Positions 1-8,439 of a stretch of DNA of 40,593 nucleotides are shown piece after piece. The notes beneath the pieces were generated by a model. The model made no database searches and was not told where the DNA came from. It saw only the letters and a list, made by a program, of their open reading frames with translations. Numbering within the stretch: position 1 is the stretch's first letter; each line of letters starts with the position of its first letter. This DNA is from DATAWZ01 sp036266975 (GTDB lineage: Bacteria > Actinomycetota > Thermoleophilia > Solirubrobacterales > Solirubrobacteraceae). The stretch covers positions 1 to 40,593 of the forward strand of contig DATAWZ010000028.1 in the NCBI GenBank assembly GCA_036266975.1, read 5' to 3'. The position numbers and the translations under genes were made by a program.

Positions 1-761
1 AGCGCGGGAGCGACCGTCACGGAGTCGCCGGTGTGCACGCCCATCGGGTCGATGTTCTCGATCGAGCAGACGATCACGACGTTGTCGTGGTGGTCGCGCA
101 TCACCTCCAGCTCGAACTCGCCCCAGCCGATCACCGACTCCTCGAGCAGCACCTGCCCGATCGGCGAGGCGGCCAGACCGCGGGCGACGATCCGTTCGAG
201 CTCCTGCGTGTCGCGCGCGATCCCGCCGCCCTCGCCGCCGAGCGTGAACGCCGGGCGCACGATGATCGGCAGGCCCAGCTCGCTCGCCGCCTGCAGCGCG
301 TCCCGCGTGCTGGTGGCGATCACGCTGCGCGGGACGCGCAGCCCGGCGGCCTGCATCGTGGCGCGAAACTCGTCGCGGTCCTCGGCGCGGCGGATCGCCG
401 CGTGGTCGGCGCCGATCAGCTCCACGCCGTAGCGCTCGAGCACGCCCTCCTCGTGCAGAACGGTCGCCAGGTTCAGCGCCGTCTGACCGCCGAGCGTCGG
501 CAGCAGCGCGTCCGGGCGCTCCTTCTCGATCACCCGCGCGACAGGGCCGGGAAGCAGCGGCTCCACGTAGGTCGCGTCGGCGAACTCGGGGTCGGTCATG
601 ATCGTCGCCGGGTTGGAGTTGACGAGCACGACCTCGTAGCCCTCCTCGCGCAGGACCTTGCACGCCTGCACGCCGGAGTAGTCGAACTCGGCGGCCTGGC
701 CGATCACGATCGGACCGGAGCCGAGCAGCATGATCCGCTTGAGGTCGTTACGCCTGGGCAC
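1..761 (-). CDS. carB: Carbamoyl-phosphate synthase large subunit, N-terminal part (cut by window edge)
   Basis: Makes carbamoyl phosphate from bicarbonate, ATP and ammonia delivered by CarA; first step of pyrimidine and arginine synthesis in the cytoplasm. About 253 N-terminal residues are present; the family is usually near 1,070, so most of the gene lies beyond base 1. The protein opens PRRNDLKRIMLLGSGPIVIG and continues with QAAEFDYSG, NSNPATIMTD and LGGQTALNLA, the conserved start of the first half, and then runs into the ATP-grasp domain (IVRPAFTLGG). I chose the GTG at 761-759 because it puts PRRNDLK directly before the conserved IMLLGSGP. The start lies inside the carA 3' end, giving a 14-bp overlap and implying translational coupling. 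Last gene of the pyr operon seen here. Confidence 0.95.
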   Translation of the reverse strand, partial: MPRRNDLKRIMLLGSGPIVIGQAAEFDYSGVQACKVLREEGYEVVLVNSNPATIMTDPEFADATYVEPLLPGPVARVIEKERPDALLPTLGGQTALNLATVLHEEGVLERYGVELIGADHAAIRRAEDRDEFRATMQAAGLRVPRSVIATSTRDALQAASELGLPIIVRPAFTLGGEGGGIARDTQELERIVARGLAASPIGQVLLEESVIGWGEFELEVMRDHHDNVVIVCSIENIDPMGVHTGDSVTVAPA

Positions 762-1893
762 CGGCGGCGATCGCGTCGACGAAGCGGTCGAAGAGGTGCA
801 GCGCGTCGTGCGGACCCGGGCCCGCCTCGGGGTGGTACTGCACGCAGGTGGCGCGCGCGTCGGGGAGCGTGAGCCCCTCGACGGTGCGGTCGTACAGGCT
901 CACGTGGGTGAGCTCGGCGCGTCCGAAGTCGGTCTCCCAGCGCACCGGCTCGCTCGTGTCCAGCGTGTGCGCACCGCCCGGGCCGGCGACCGCGAAGCCG
1001 TGGTTTTGGCTGGTGATCTCCACGTGCCCGGTGAGCAGGTCCTTGACCGGATGGTTGGCGCCGCGATGCCCGAACGGGAGCTTGAACGTCTCCAGGCCCA
1101 CGGCTCGGCAGAGCAGCTGGTGCCCAAGGCAGATCCCGAACAGTGGCGTCTGGCCGATCAGATCGCGCAGCGTCTGCACGATGTAGTCGAGCGCGGCGGG
1201 GTCGCCCGGGCCGTTGGCCAGGAACACTGCGTCGGGCGCGCCGGCGAGCAGCTCGGCGGGCGTGCTCGTGCATGGGTACAGCGTCAATGCCGCGCCGCGG
1301 GTGCGCAGGTTGCGCACGATCGAGTCCTTGATGCCCGTGTCGATGACCGACAGGCGGATTCGCTCGGCGACGCCGAGCGGGCCGAGCGGCACCGGCTGGG
1401 CCGGCGTGACCGTGCGCGCGAGGTCCAGGCCACTCATCGAGGGCTCCCGTTCGATCAACGCGCGAGCGTCGTCCTCCACGATGCCGGCGGGAAAGACGCC
1501 GCCGCGCATCGCCCCCTCGTCGCGGATGTGGCGCACGAGCGCGCGGGTGTCGACCCCGGTGATCGCCGGGACGCCGCAGTCGCGCAGCCAGTCGAGCAGC
1601 CCGCCCTCGGCGCCGGGCCAGTCCTCGTGGTTGACCGCGGCACGCATGATCGCCGCGCGCGCGTGGATCCGGTCGGACTCCATCGCCTGGGCGCTCACGC
1701 CGTAGTTGCCAATGTGCGGGTAGGTGAAGGTGATCAGCTGGCGGGCGTAGCTGGGGTCGGTGAGTGACTCCTGGTAGCCGGACATGCTCGTGTTGAACAC
1801 GACCTCACCCATGACCGGGCCCTCCGCCCCGCACGTGTCACCGTCAAAGCGGGTTCCGTCCTCGAGCAGGACGTAGGCGCTCGCCTGGATCAT
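748..1893 (-). CDS. carA: Carbamoyl-phosphate synthase small (glutaminase) subunit
   Basis: Hydrolyses glutamine and channels ammonia to CarB. The protein is 381 residues, normal for the family. The N-terminal domain carries GEVVFNTSMSGYQE; the C-terminal class I amidotransferase domain has the nucleophile elbow GICLGHQ with Cys at about residue 255, and the His-Glu pair in QYHPEA near the end. The ATG at 1893 (MIQASAYVLLEDG) overlaps the pyrC stop as ATGA, so start and coupling agree. A longer in-frame reading to 2034 exists but would run through the pyrC C-terminus. The gene is followed by carB with a 14-bp overlap. It is probably controlled with the rest of the operon by the PyrR element in front of pyrR. 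Confidence 0.96.
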   Translation of the reverse strand: MIQASAYVLLEDGTRFDGDTCGAEGPVMGEVVFNTSMSGYQESLTDPSYARQLITFTYPHIGNYGVSAQAMESDRIHARAAIMRAAVNHEDWPGAEGGLLDWLRDCGVPAITGVDTRALVRHIRDEGAMRGGVFPAGIVEDDARALIEREPSMSGLDLARTVTPAQPVPLGPLGVAERIRLSVIDTGIKDSIVRNLRTRGAALTLYPCTSTPAELLAGAPDAVFLANGPGDPAALDYIVQTLRDLIGQTPLFGICLGHQLLCRAVGLETFKLPFGHRGANHPVKDLLTGHVEITSQNHGFAVAGPGGAHTLDTSEPVRWETDFGRAELTHVSLYDRTVEGLTLPDARATCVQYHPEAGPGPHDALHLFDRFVDAIAAGAQA

Positions 1894-3227
1894 GCGGCGC
1901 TCAACGCGAACGCGCGCTCGCGGTAGGCGACGGCGCCGGCGGCGACCGTGAGGCGGACACGGCCCCGCAGGCGCTGGCCGGCGAAGGCGCAGTTCTCCGA
2001 GCGGCTCTCGTAGCCCGGCTCCCCCACCACCCACTCGGCGTCCAGGTCAACGAGGGTCAGGTTGGCGGGCGCGCCGGGCGCAAGGGTGGGAACGGGCAGT
2101 TCGAGCAGCTCCGCGCCGGCGGTCATCCGGTGCACGAGCAGCTCGAGCGGAAGCATTCCGGGCAGCACCAGGCCGGTGTAGATGGCCGCGAAGGCCGTCT
2201 CCAGACCGGTCGTGCCAAACGCCGCCTGCTCGAAGGGGACCTCCTTCTCGTCGCGGTGGTGCGGCGCGTGGTCAGTGGCCACGCAGTCGAGCAGGCCCGA
2301 GCGCAGCGCCTGCACGATCGCCTCGCGGTCGGCCGGCGCACGCAGCGGCGGGTTCATCTTGCGGCGCGTGTCCAGCCCGCGCACGTCCTCGTCGCTGAGC
2401 AGCAGGTGATGCGGGCTCGCCTCGGCGGTGACGCGCACGCCGGCCGCCTTGGCCGTCTCGAGCGCCGCGAGCGTCTCCTGGGCAGAGACGTGCTGGATGT
2501 GGATGCGGGCGTCCTCGTAGCCGGCCAGCGCGCAGTCGCGCGCGACCATCGTGGACTCGGACACCGAGGCGATGCCGGCGATGCCGAGCAGCGCGGCGAC
2601 CTCGCCCTCGTGCATCGAGCCGCCCGCCGACAGGCTCGGGTCCTCCTCGTGCAGCGCGAGCACCCCGCCGCACAGCCGCTGGTACTGCAGCGCGCGTCGC
2701 AGCAGCCCCGCCGACTGCACCGGCCTGCCGTCGTCGGTGAACCCGAGCGCACCGAGCGCGCGCATCTCGGCCATGTCGGTGAGCTGCGCGCCGTCCAGGC
2801 CGCAGGTGATCGCGGGCATGAACCCGACCGGAATGCGCGCGTCACGGCCGGCGAGCTCGCGCAGCGCGCCCAGGACGATCGGCGAGTCGGTCGTCGGACG
2901 CGTGTTGGGCATCGCCACCACCGCGCAGAAGCCGCCTGCTGCGGCCGCCCGGGTGCCGGTCTCGAGGTCCTCTTCGCGCTCGTCGCCGGGGGTGCGCAGG
3001 TGCACGTGGGGGTCGAAGAAGGCCGGCAGCACGTGCCGCCCACGCGCCTGGACCGTCTCGGCTCCCGGCGGCGCGGGCAGGCTCCCCGGTGCCCCGATCT
3101 CGGCGATCGTCCCCTCGCGCACGAGCAGGTCGCCGGGCGTGTCCAGCCCGGTGCGCGGGTCGAGCAGGTGCGCCTCGCGCAGCAGCAGCTCGGCCGGCGC
3201 GGCCGGCGCGCTCACGAGCGCGTTCAC
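1890..3227 (-). CDS. pyrC: Dihydroorotase (class I)
   Basis: Cyclises N-carbamoyl-L-aspartate to dihydroorotate, the third pyrimidine step. The protein is 445 residues, typical of class I bacterial dihydroorotases. Zinc-ligand motif FFDPHVHLRTPG is near residue 70, and the C-terminal catalytic Asp region reads CVATDHAPH. The GTG start at 3227 overlaps the pyrB stop as GTGA, and the stop overlaps the carA ATG as ATGA, so the gene is locked into the operon at both ends. No unusual feature is seen. Function rests on family motifs and on its position between pyrB and carA. Confidence 0.95.
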   Translation of the reverse strand: MNALVSAPAAPAELLLREAHLLDPRTGLDTPGDLLVREGTIAEIGAPGSLPAPPGAETVQARGRHVLPAFFDPHVHLRTPGDEREEDLETGTRAAAAGGFCAVVAMPNTRPTTDSPIVLGALRELAGRDARIPVGFMPAITCGLDGAQLTDMAEMRALGALGFTDDGRPVQSAGLLRRALQYQRLCGGVLALHEEDPSLSAGGSMHEGEVAALLGIAGIASVSESTMVARDCALAGYEDARIHIQHVSAQETLAALETAKAAGVRVTAEASPHHLLLSDEDVRGLDTRRKMNPPLRAPADREAIVQALRSGLLDCVATDHAPHHRDEKEVPFEQAAFGTTGLETAFAAIYTGLVLPGMLPLELLVHRMTAGAELLELPVPTLAPGAPANLTLVDLDAEWVVGEPGYESRSENCAFAGQRLRGRVRLTVAAGAVAYRERAFALSAA

Positions 3228-4240
3228 GACTCGCCCCGCGGCAGGCTGACCGGCGCCTCGGTGCTGCGCGCGATGGCGATCGCCTCGGTGGCCGGCGGCT
3301 CGGGCGTCTCCGGCGCGACCTCGCCCGCGCCCGACGGGCGACCGCCCCGGCCGGCCAGGAGCGTGTACAGCACCGCCATGCGCACGACCACCCCGGCCTT
3401 GACCTGCGCGGTGATCAGCGCCTGCGGTGAGTCGACGACATCACTTGAGAGCTCGACCCCGCGGTTGACCGGGCCGGGGTGCATGAGGATCTGTCGCGGA
3501 TGCAGGCGCCGCGAGTCGATCCGGTAGCAGGCGGTGTACTCGCGCAGCGAGGGCACGTAGGAGGAGCGCATGCGCTCGTTCTGCATCCGCAGCGCGTACA
3601 CGACGTCGGCCTCGCGCAGCTCCTCCAGGTCGTAGCGGACCTTGCAGCCGAGCGACTCGATCCCGCGCGGGATCAGCGTCGGGGGACCGCACACCGTGAC
3701 CTCGGCCCCCATCAGCGTGAAGGCGAGGATGTCCGAGCGAGCGACCCGCGAGTGCAGCACGTCGCCGACGATCCAGATCGAGCGCCCCTCGAGCGGGCCC
3801 ATGCGGCGACGCAGCGTGTACACGTCGAGCAGCGCCTGGGTGGGGTGCTCGTGGGTGCCGTCGCCGGCGTTGACGACCGACGCGGGCGTCCAGCCGGTGA
3901 TCAGCTGGGCCGCGCCGACGTGCGGGGAGCGCACGACCAGGGCGTCCGGGCCGTAGGCCGACAGCGTCGCGACCGTGTCCTTGAGCGATTCGCCCTTCTC
4001 GACCGAGGAGCCCGAGGAGGCGAAGTTCAGCACGTCGGCCGACAGCCGCTTGGCCGCCAGCTCGAACGAGCTGCGGGTGCGGGTCGAGGCCTCGTAGAAC
4101 AGGTTGACCACGAGCTTGCCGCGCAGCGCGGGAAGCTTCTTGACCTCGCGGGCGGCATGGTCGGCAAAGCGCTCGGCCTGCTCCAGGATGTCCTCCAGGC
4201 CGTCGCGGTCGAGGTCCTCGATCGAGAGCAGATGGCGCAT
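3224..4240 (-). CDS. pyrB: Aspartate carbamoyltransferase catalytic subunit
   Basis: Condenses carbamoyl phosphate with aspartate. The protein is 338 residues. Carbamoyl-phosphate loop YEASTRTRSSFE is near residue 50; HPTQALLDVYTL and MHPGPVNRGVE are also conserved. The core ends about 40 residues before the stop; the remaining Pro/Glu/Ala-rich tail is longer than the usual family length of about 305-310 and looks disordered. The ATG at 4240 shares its A with the pyrR TGA (TGATG). No pyrI regulatory subunit gene is in the window, as in other Gram-positive pyr operons. Confidence 0.95.
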   Translation of the reverse strand: MRHLLSIEDLDRDGLEDILEQAERFADHAAREVKKLPALRGKLVVNLFYEASTRTRSSFELAAKRLSADVLNFASSGSSVEKGESLKDTVATLSAYGPDALVVRSPHVGAAQLITGWTPASVVNAGDGTHEHPTQALLDVYTLRRRMGPLEGRSIWIVGDVLHSRVARSDILAFTLMGAEVTVCGPPTLIPRGIESLGCKVRYDLEELREADVVYALRMQNERMRSSYVPSLREYTACYRIDSRRLHPRQILMHPGPVNRGVELSSDVVDSPQALITAQVKAGVVVRMAVLYTLLAGRGGRPSGAGEVAPETPEPPATEAIAIARSTEAPVSLPRGES

Positions 4241-4818
4241 CAGCGGGCCTCCCCCAGCGTCGGTAGGCCGGCGAGTGCGGTGCCGGCGATCGCCACCTCG
4301 TCGACCCCGTCGATCTCCCGGACGCGGACGTTGACGCGTTCGCTGCGCCGGGTCGGCAGGTTCTTGCCCACGTAGTCCGGGCGAATCGGCAACTCGCGAT
4401 GGCCCCGGTCGGCGAGGACGGCGAGCTGCACCCGCCCGGGGCGGCCGACGTCGAACAGGGCCTCGATCGCCGCCCGCACCGTGCGCCCGGTGTAGAGCAC
4501 GTCATCCACGAGGATCAGCGTCACGCCGTCGAGCACGAAGTCCAGGCTCGTGGCGTGGACGACCGGCGCGTCCAGGCGCATTCCGAGGTCGTCTCGATAG
4601 AAGGAGATGTCGAGCTCGCCCAGCGGCACGGGCTGCTCGAGCGCGCCGGTGAGGATCGGGTGCAGTCGTCGCGCGAGCACCGCCCCGCGGCGCTGGATCC
4701 CTACCAGGCACAGCGCGGGACTGGGGCCCGGGTTGCGCTCGGCGATCTCGTGCGCGACGCGGGTGAGCGCGCGGCGGATGTCGTCCTCGCCCAGGACGAC
4801 CTTCTCGGCTGAGGTCAT
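4240..4818 (-). CDS. pyrR: Bifunctional pyr operon RNA-binding regulator / uracil phosphoribosyltransferase
   Basis: PyrR binds pyr mRNA when UMP is high and also has uracil phosphoribosyltransferase activity. The protein is 192 residues. PRPP-binding loop LILVDDVLYTGRT and the N-terminal LGEDDIRRALTR-type helix are clear. The ATG at 4818 (MTSAEKVV) has a strong Shine-Dalgarno, AGGAAGGA, four bases upstream; longer in-frame readings to 5274 run over the next gene and are rejected. It is the first gene of pyrR-B-C-carA-carB. The RNA hairpin that PyrR recognises lies directly upstream and encloses this Shine-Dalgarno, so PyrR probably represses its own translation and that of the coupled operon. 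Confidence 0.95.
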   Translation of the reverse strand: MTSAEKVVLGEDDIRRALTRVAHEIAERNPGPSPALCLVGIQRRGAVLARRLHPILTGALEQPVPLGELDISFYRDDLGMRLDAPVVHATSLDFVLDGVTLILVDDVLYTGRTVRAAIEALFDVGRPGRVQLAVLADRGHRELPIRPDYVGKNLPTRRSERVNVRVREIDGVDEVAIAGTALAGLPTLGEAR

Positions 4819-4825
4819 CGTGTCC

Positions 4826-4856
4826 TTCCTGGCCTCTCGGGACCGGGTTAAAGGAA
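4826..4856 (-). promoter_or_regulatory. PyrR-binding RNA hairpin overlapping the pyrR ribosome-binding site
   Basis: In the minus-strand RNA, GGUC-CCGAGA-GGCC (4844 down to 4831) matches the PyrR recognition consensus ARUCCNGNGAGGYU except at the outermost pair (GC for AU): a four-pair upper stem and a CNGNGA hexaloop. Below a one-sided internal loop, UUCCU (4856-4852) pairs with AGGAA (4830-4826), which is the core of the pyrR Shine-Dalgarno. No terminator or antiterminator fits in the four bases left before the ATG, so control should be translational, as described for mycobacterial PyrR, rather than attenuation as in Bacillus. Confidence 0.85.
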
Positions 4857-4871
4857 CAGCTCCTTGCTTCG

Positions 4872-4877
4872 AATCTA
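4872..4877 (-). promoter_or_regulatory. Probable -10 box of the pyr operon promoter
   Basis: On the minus strand TAGATT is preceded by TG one base upstream (extended -10). It would place the transcript start near 4865, only about ten bases before the PyrR hairpin. The -35 region is poor. The call rests on motif and position only. Confidence 0.45.
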
Positions 4878-4916
4878 GCAGTCGCGGCGGCGGCGCGAAC
4901 GTGGCGCGCGGGCGGG

Positions 4917-5891
4917 TCAGCCGCCGCGCGCCGGGGCGACCTCGGCTGCCGGCTCCGGTCGCGGCGCGCCGCTCCAGCGCACCAGCTCGGGTCCGCCGCG
5001 CTCGGGGAACGGAACCTCGATCGTGTCGAAGTCGCGTGGAACCTCGGTGGCCGCGAACACGCTGCGGGCCTCCTCGCGCAACTCGCCGCCGGCGTACCGG
5101 GTCGAGACGTGGGTCAGCGCGAGCAGCCGCACGCCTGCGTCGCGCGCGAGGGTCGCCGCCGCCAGCGCGGTGCTGTGGCCGCGCTGGCGGGCGCGCTCGG
5201 CCTCCTCGGAGGTGAACGTCGCCTCGTGGACGAGCACGTCGGCGGCGTGCGCGGCGACCGCGACGGCCTCGCACGGCGCCGTGTCGCCGGAGATGACGAT
5301 CTTGCGGCCCTCGCGGGCGCTGCCGATCACCTGCTCGGGGCGCACCCCGTCGACGACCTCGCCGCGCTGCAGGCGACCGAAGTCCGGGCCGGGAGTGACC
5401 CCGAGGCGCTCGGCCAGCTCGGCGTCGAAGCGGCCGGGACGCGCGTCCTCGACGAGCGCGTAGCCGTACGCCGCCGTGCCGTGGCGGACCGGCACCGCCG
5501 CCATCACGTAGTCCTCGTAGGGGACCGCCTCGGTGGGCTCGAGCTCGCGCACCGACAGCGGATACGGCAGCCGCCCGATGACCGGGGCGAGCGTGCGCAT
5601 CAGCTCGCGCAGGCCCGCCGGGCCGAACACGCGCAGCGGCCGGTCGCGGTCGCGCAGCGCGAACGACTTCACCATGCCCGGCAGGCCGAGCCAGTGGTCC
5701 AGGTGCAGGTGCGTGATGAAGATGTCGTCCAGGTCGGCGAGTCCCACCGAGCGCACGAGCTGGCGCTGGGTGCCCTCTCCGCAGTCGATCAGCAGCCGCT
5801 CGCCGCCACGGCGCACGAGCACGGCGGGCATGCCGCGGCGGGCGCTGGGAACGGCGGCCGAGGTGCCGGCGAAGAAGAGCGACAGGTCCAT
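4917..5891 (-). CDS. rnz: Ribonuclease Z (tRNA 3' processing endonuclease)
   Basis: Metallo-beta-lactamase-fold endonuclease that trims tRNA 3' trailers. The protein is 324 residues, matching the short bacterial tRNase Z form. It shows LLIDCGEGTQRQL, the zinc motif THLHLDHWLGLPG near residue 60, ISGDTAPC, and the C-terminal LALTHVSTRYAGG. The ATG at 5891 begins MDLSLFFAGTSAAVPS, the usual start; the Shine-Dalgarno is weak. The gene lies 98 bp upstream of pyrR on the same strand, but pyrR has its own promoter-like box. The tRNA-Arg in this window lacks an encoded CCA, consistent with a need for tRNase Z plus CCA addition. Confidence 0.92.
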   Translation of the reverse strand: MDLSLFFAGTSAAVPSARRGMPAVLVRRGGERLLIDCGEGTQRQLVRSVGLADLDDIFITHLHLDHWLGLPGMVKSFALRDRDRPLRVFGPAGLRELMRTLAPVIGRLPYPLSVRELEPTEAVPYEDYVMAAVPVRHGTAAYGYALVEDARPGRFDAELAERLGVTPGPDFGRLQRGEVVDGVRPEQVIGSAREGRKIVISGDTAPCEAVAVAAHAADVLVHEATFTSEEAERARQRGHSTALAAATLARDAGVRLLALTHVSTRYAGGELREEARSVFAATEVPRDFDTIEVPFPERGGPELVRWSGAPRPEPAAEVAPARGG

Positions 5892-5912
5892 GTTGCGGTC
5901 ACGTTATCCCGC

Positions 5913-5931
5913 ACCGCCTCTCCGAGGCGGT
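5913..5931. repeat. 8-bp perfect hairpin in the rnz/permease divergent region
   Basis: ACCGCCTC and GAGGCGGT flank a TCC loop. It lies between two divergent genes, so it cannot be the terminator of either. It could form in the rnz leader or be an operator. The rest of 5892-6078 holds only the permease Shine-Dalgarno (GGAAGGGG, about 6060-6067) and no recognisable gene. Confidence 0.5.
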
Positions 5932-6078
5932 CGACGGGCTTGTGAGGAACGGCACACCTGCGCCAAGTCGGCCACCCGCCCGCACGTGAAGTTCGGACGG
6001 ACGGGCCAAAGACACGCTCGCGGGCCACCCGAACAATGCTGACTGTCCCGCAAGCCATCGGAAGGGGAATCGTCGGCC

Positions 6079-7596
6079 ATGAGTACGGAGACGACAGCAC
6101 CGGAGTCAGCTTCACCCCCTGCGGCGCCTCGGCTGCGTGCGAACGCACTCGGGTTCCCCCAGCTGTTCGCACAGTCGGTCGCGCTGATCTCTCCGACGAT
6201 GACCGCCGTGCTCATTATCGCCTTGGCGTTCGCCGACGCCGGGCAGGGGACGTGGGCGGCGTACCTGTTCGGCACGATCATGTTGCTGTTCGTCGTGCTC
6301 GGCCTGAACCAGTTCGCGCGCCGGTCGGCCACCGCCGGCTCGATGTACGCCTACACCGCGCGGGGGCTCGGTCCGTTCGCCGGCGTGCTGTCCGGCTGGT
6401 CGCTCATCTGGGCCTACATGTTCATCGCGATCGCCGGCCTCGGCGGCTTTGCCATCTTCTGTGGTCAGTTCCTGCAGGCGATTCACGTGCACGGCGCCGA
6501 CGGCCCGTTCTTCTTCTGGGCGATCAGTCTCGCCGGATGCTTCTTGGTCGCTTGGAAGGACATCCGCCTCTCCTCGATGCTGACACTCGTGTTCGAGGGG
6601 TTGTCGGTGGCGTGCATCCTGGCGCTCGCCGCGGTCATCCTGTTCAAGCACGGGGTGACGATCCAGACCTCGCAGCTCAAGCTCAGCGGCGTGAAGCTCA
6701 AGGGCATGGACTTCGCAATCGTCATCTGCATCTTCAGCCTCGTCGGGTTCGAGAGCGCGACCGCGGTCGGAGGCGAGGCCAAGCGACCGCTGAAGGACGT
6801 GCCCCGGGCGGTGATCTGGAGCCTGGTCGCGACCGGCGGGTTCATGGTGATCATGAGCTACGTCGAGGTGTACGGCACGCGCCACTACGGCACGCCGCTG
6901 AGCTCGATCACCGCGCCGCTGAACACGCTCGCCTCGATCTACGGAGTGAGCTTCTTCAAGGTGCCGGTCTCGCTCGGCGCGATGGCGAGCTTCTTCGCCC
7001 TGTCGCTGTCCTGCATCAACGCCGGCTCGCGGATCATCTTCCCGCTCGCCGGGCACGGGTTCCTCCCGCGCCGGCTGCACCGCACGCACTCGACGAACCT
7101 CACCCCCCACACCGCGATCGCGATCTACATGGTCCTCATCGGGTCGATCCCGGTCAGCGAGCACCTGTTCCACACCAGCCCGCTGACCATCTTCAACGAT
7201 GCCGGCACGTGCGCCGCGTTCGGGTTCCTGTTCGCCTACTTCTCGATCGACATCGCAGCGCCGTTCTACCTGCGGCGGCTCGGCGCCCTGCGCAGACGCC
7301 ACGTGGCGATCGCCGTGATCGGGTTCCTGCTGCTGCTCGTCCCGACCGTGGGCTGCTTCTACCCGGCGCCGCCCTGGCCGGTGAACCTGTTCCCGTATAT
7401 CTTCCTCGGCTGGATGCTCGTGGGCGGCACGCGGCTCTACGCCATGCATCGGCGCCAGCCGGGAGCCCTGGAGGCGATCGAGCGCGACCTCGAGGCCACG
7501 CTGCAGGCATCCGAACACGCCGCGGTCGAGCACGGCGGAGCGCACGACGCACTCGGCGCCCCGGTGGTTGCCGTGCCCCAGGGCGCGATCGCGTGA
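6079..7596 (+). CDS. APC-superfamily amino acid permease
   Basis: Predicted inner-membrane secondary transporter of 505 residues with about 12 hydrophobic segments. The first starts near residue 30 (FAQSVALISPTMTAVL) and is followed by the conserved GSMYAYTARGLGPFAGVLSGW, a motif of the amino acid-polyamine-organocation superfamily. Around residues 215-235 IVICIFSLVGFESATAVGGEAKRP corresponds to the F-G-FE---EA-RP signature after TM6. The ATG at 6079 has a purine-rich Shine-Dalgarno about 11 bases upstream. The cytosolic C-terminal tail after about residue 450 is unremarkable. Substrate cannot be told from the sequence. The MOSC gene follows after 19 bp on the same strand, possibly co-transcribed, with no obvious functional link. 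Confidence 0.88.
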   Translation: MSTETTAPESASPPAAPRLRANALGFPQLFAQSVALISPTMTAVLIIALAFADAGQGTWAAYLFGTIMLLFVVLGLNQFARRSATAGSMYAYTARGLGPFAGVLSGWSLIWAYMFIAIAGLGGFAIFCGQFLQAIHVHGADGPFFFWAISLAGCFLVAWKDIRLSSMLTLVFEGLSVACILALAAVILFKHGVTIQTSQLKLSGVKLKGMDFAIVICIFSLVGFESATAVGGEAKRPLKDVPRAVIWSLVATGGFMVIMSYVEVYGTRHYGTPLSSITAPLNTLASIYGVSFFKVPVSLGAMASFFALSLSCINAGSRIIFPLAGHGFLPRRLHRTHSTNLTPHTAIAIYMVLIGSIPVSEHLFHTSPLTIFNDAGTCAAFGFLFAYFSIDIAAPFYLRRLGALRRRHVAIAVIGFLLLLVPTVGCFYPAPPWPVNLFPYIFLGWMLVGGTRLYAMHRRQPGALEAIERDLEATLQASEHAAVEHGGAHDALGAPVVAVPQGAIA

Positions 7597-7615
7597 CGCG
7601 GGCCGCGCGAGCATC

Positions 7616-8434
7616 ATGGACGTAAGGGAGCGCCACGGTCCGGTCGCTCGGACCGTCGCTCCCGCGCCGTCCGGGGTGGTGACGGCGCTCGCCACCACCC
7701 CGGTGAAGGGGCTGCGGCTGTGCGCCCGCCAGGAGCTGGTCCTGAGCCGCGACGGGGTGGCCGACAATCGCCGCTTCTTCCTGGTCGACGAGCGCGGCAA
7801 GATGGTCAACGGCAAGCGCGTCGGCATCCTGGCCGCGGTGCGGGCCGACTATGACCCGACGTGCGAACGGCTGACCATGCGCTTCCCCGACGGCAGCTGC
7901 GCGAGCGACACCGTCGAGCTCGGCGAGTCGCTCGAGGTGCGCTTCTTCTCGCGGACCCCGACCGTTCAGCTCGTGCGGGGTCCGTGGGCCCAGGCGCTGT
8001 CCGAGTACGCCGGGGTGCCGCTGCGGGTCGTGCGCGGCGACGGCGTCGACCGCGGTCGTGCGGGGGCCGTGTCGCTGATCTCGGAGGCCTCGATCGCCCG
8101 GCTGACCGAGGTCGCCGGTCAGACGGTCGACCCGCGCCGCTTTCGCATGCTCGTCCAGGTGGCCGGGCCCTCGGCGCACGAGGAGGACTCCCTCGTCGGC
8201 GGAACGGTTCGCATCGGCAGCGCGCTGGTCGCCATCCACGGGAACGTCGGGCGCTGCCTGGTCACCGGGCAGGATCCCGACACCGGCGTGCCGGACATGG
8301 CCACACTGGAGTTGCTGGCCTACCGCAAGCCGGTGGTGACCACCGAGCCGCTCGCCTTCGGCGTGTTCGGCGAGGTGCTCGAGCCCGGCGCGGTGCGGGT
8401 CGGCGACGCGGTGTTCGCCGAACGCCGCGGCTGA
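7616..8434 (+). CDS. MOSC domain-containing protein (YcbX/mARC-like)
   Basis: About 272 residues. The N-terminal half (VTALATTPVKGL, then GVADNRRFFLVDERGKMV) resembles the MOSC_N beta-barrel. The C-terminal MOSC domain ends in GNVGRCLVTGQDPDTG, where the Cys is in the position that coordinates molybdenum in this superfamily, followed by LELLAYRK. Related proteins use molybdenum cofactor to reduce N-hydroxylated compounds; the substrate here is unknown. The ATG at 7616 is the first reasonable start after the permease stop; a GTG at about residue 20 (VVTALATTP) is an alternative because the Shine-Dalgarno of either is weak. No molybdopterin synthesis genes are in the window. Confidence 0.82.
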   Translation: MDVRERHGPVARTVAPAPSGVVTALATTPVKGLRLCARQELVLSRDGVADNRRFFLVDERGKMVNGKRVGILAAVRADYDPTCERLTMRFPDGSCASDTVELGESLEVRFFSRTPTVQLVRGPWAQALSEYAGVPLRVVRGDGVDRGRAGAVSLISEASIARLTEVAGQTVDPRRFRMLVQVAGPSAHEEDSLVGGTVRIGSALVAIHGNVGRCLVTGQDPDTGVPDMATLELLAYRKPVVTTEPLAFGVFGEVLEPGAVRVGDAVFAERRG

Positions 8435-8439
8435 GCGCC

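Noticed and set aside
748..2034. Longer CarA starting at 2034
   Set aside because: The extra codons lie within the pyrC C-terminus and are shadow-like; the ATG at 1893 forms the ATGA overlap and gives the family N-terminus.
5913..5931. Transcription terminator
   Set aside because: Lies between two divergent genes; no transcript ends there.
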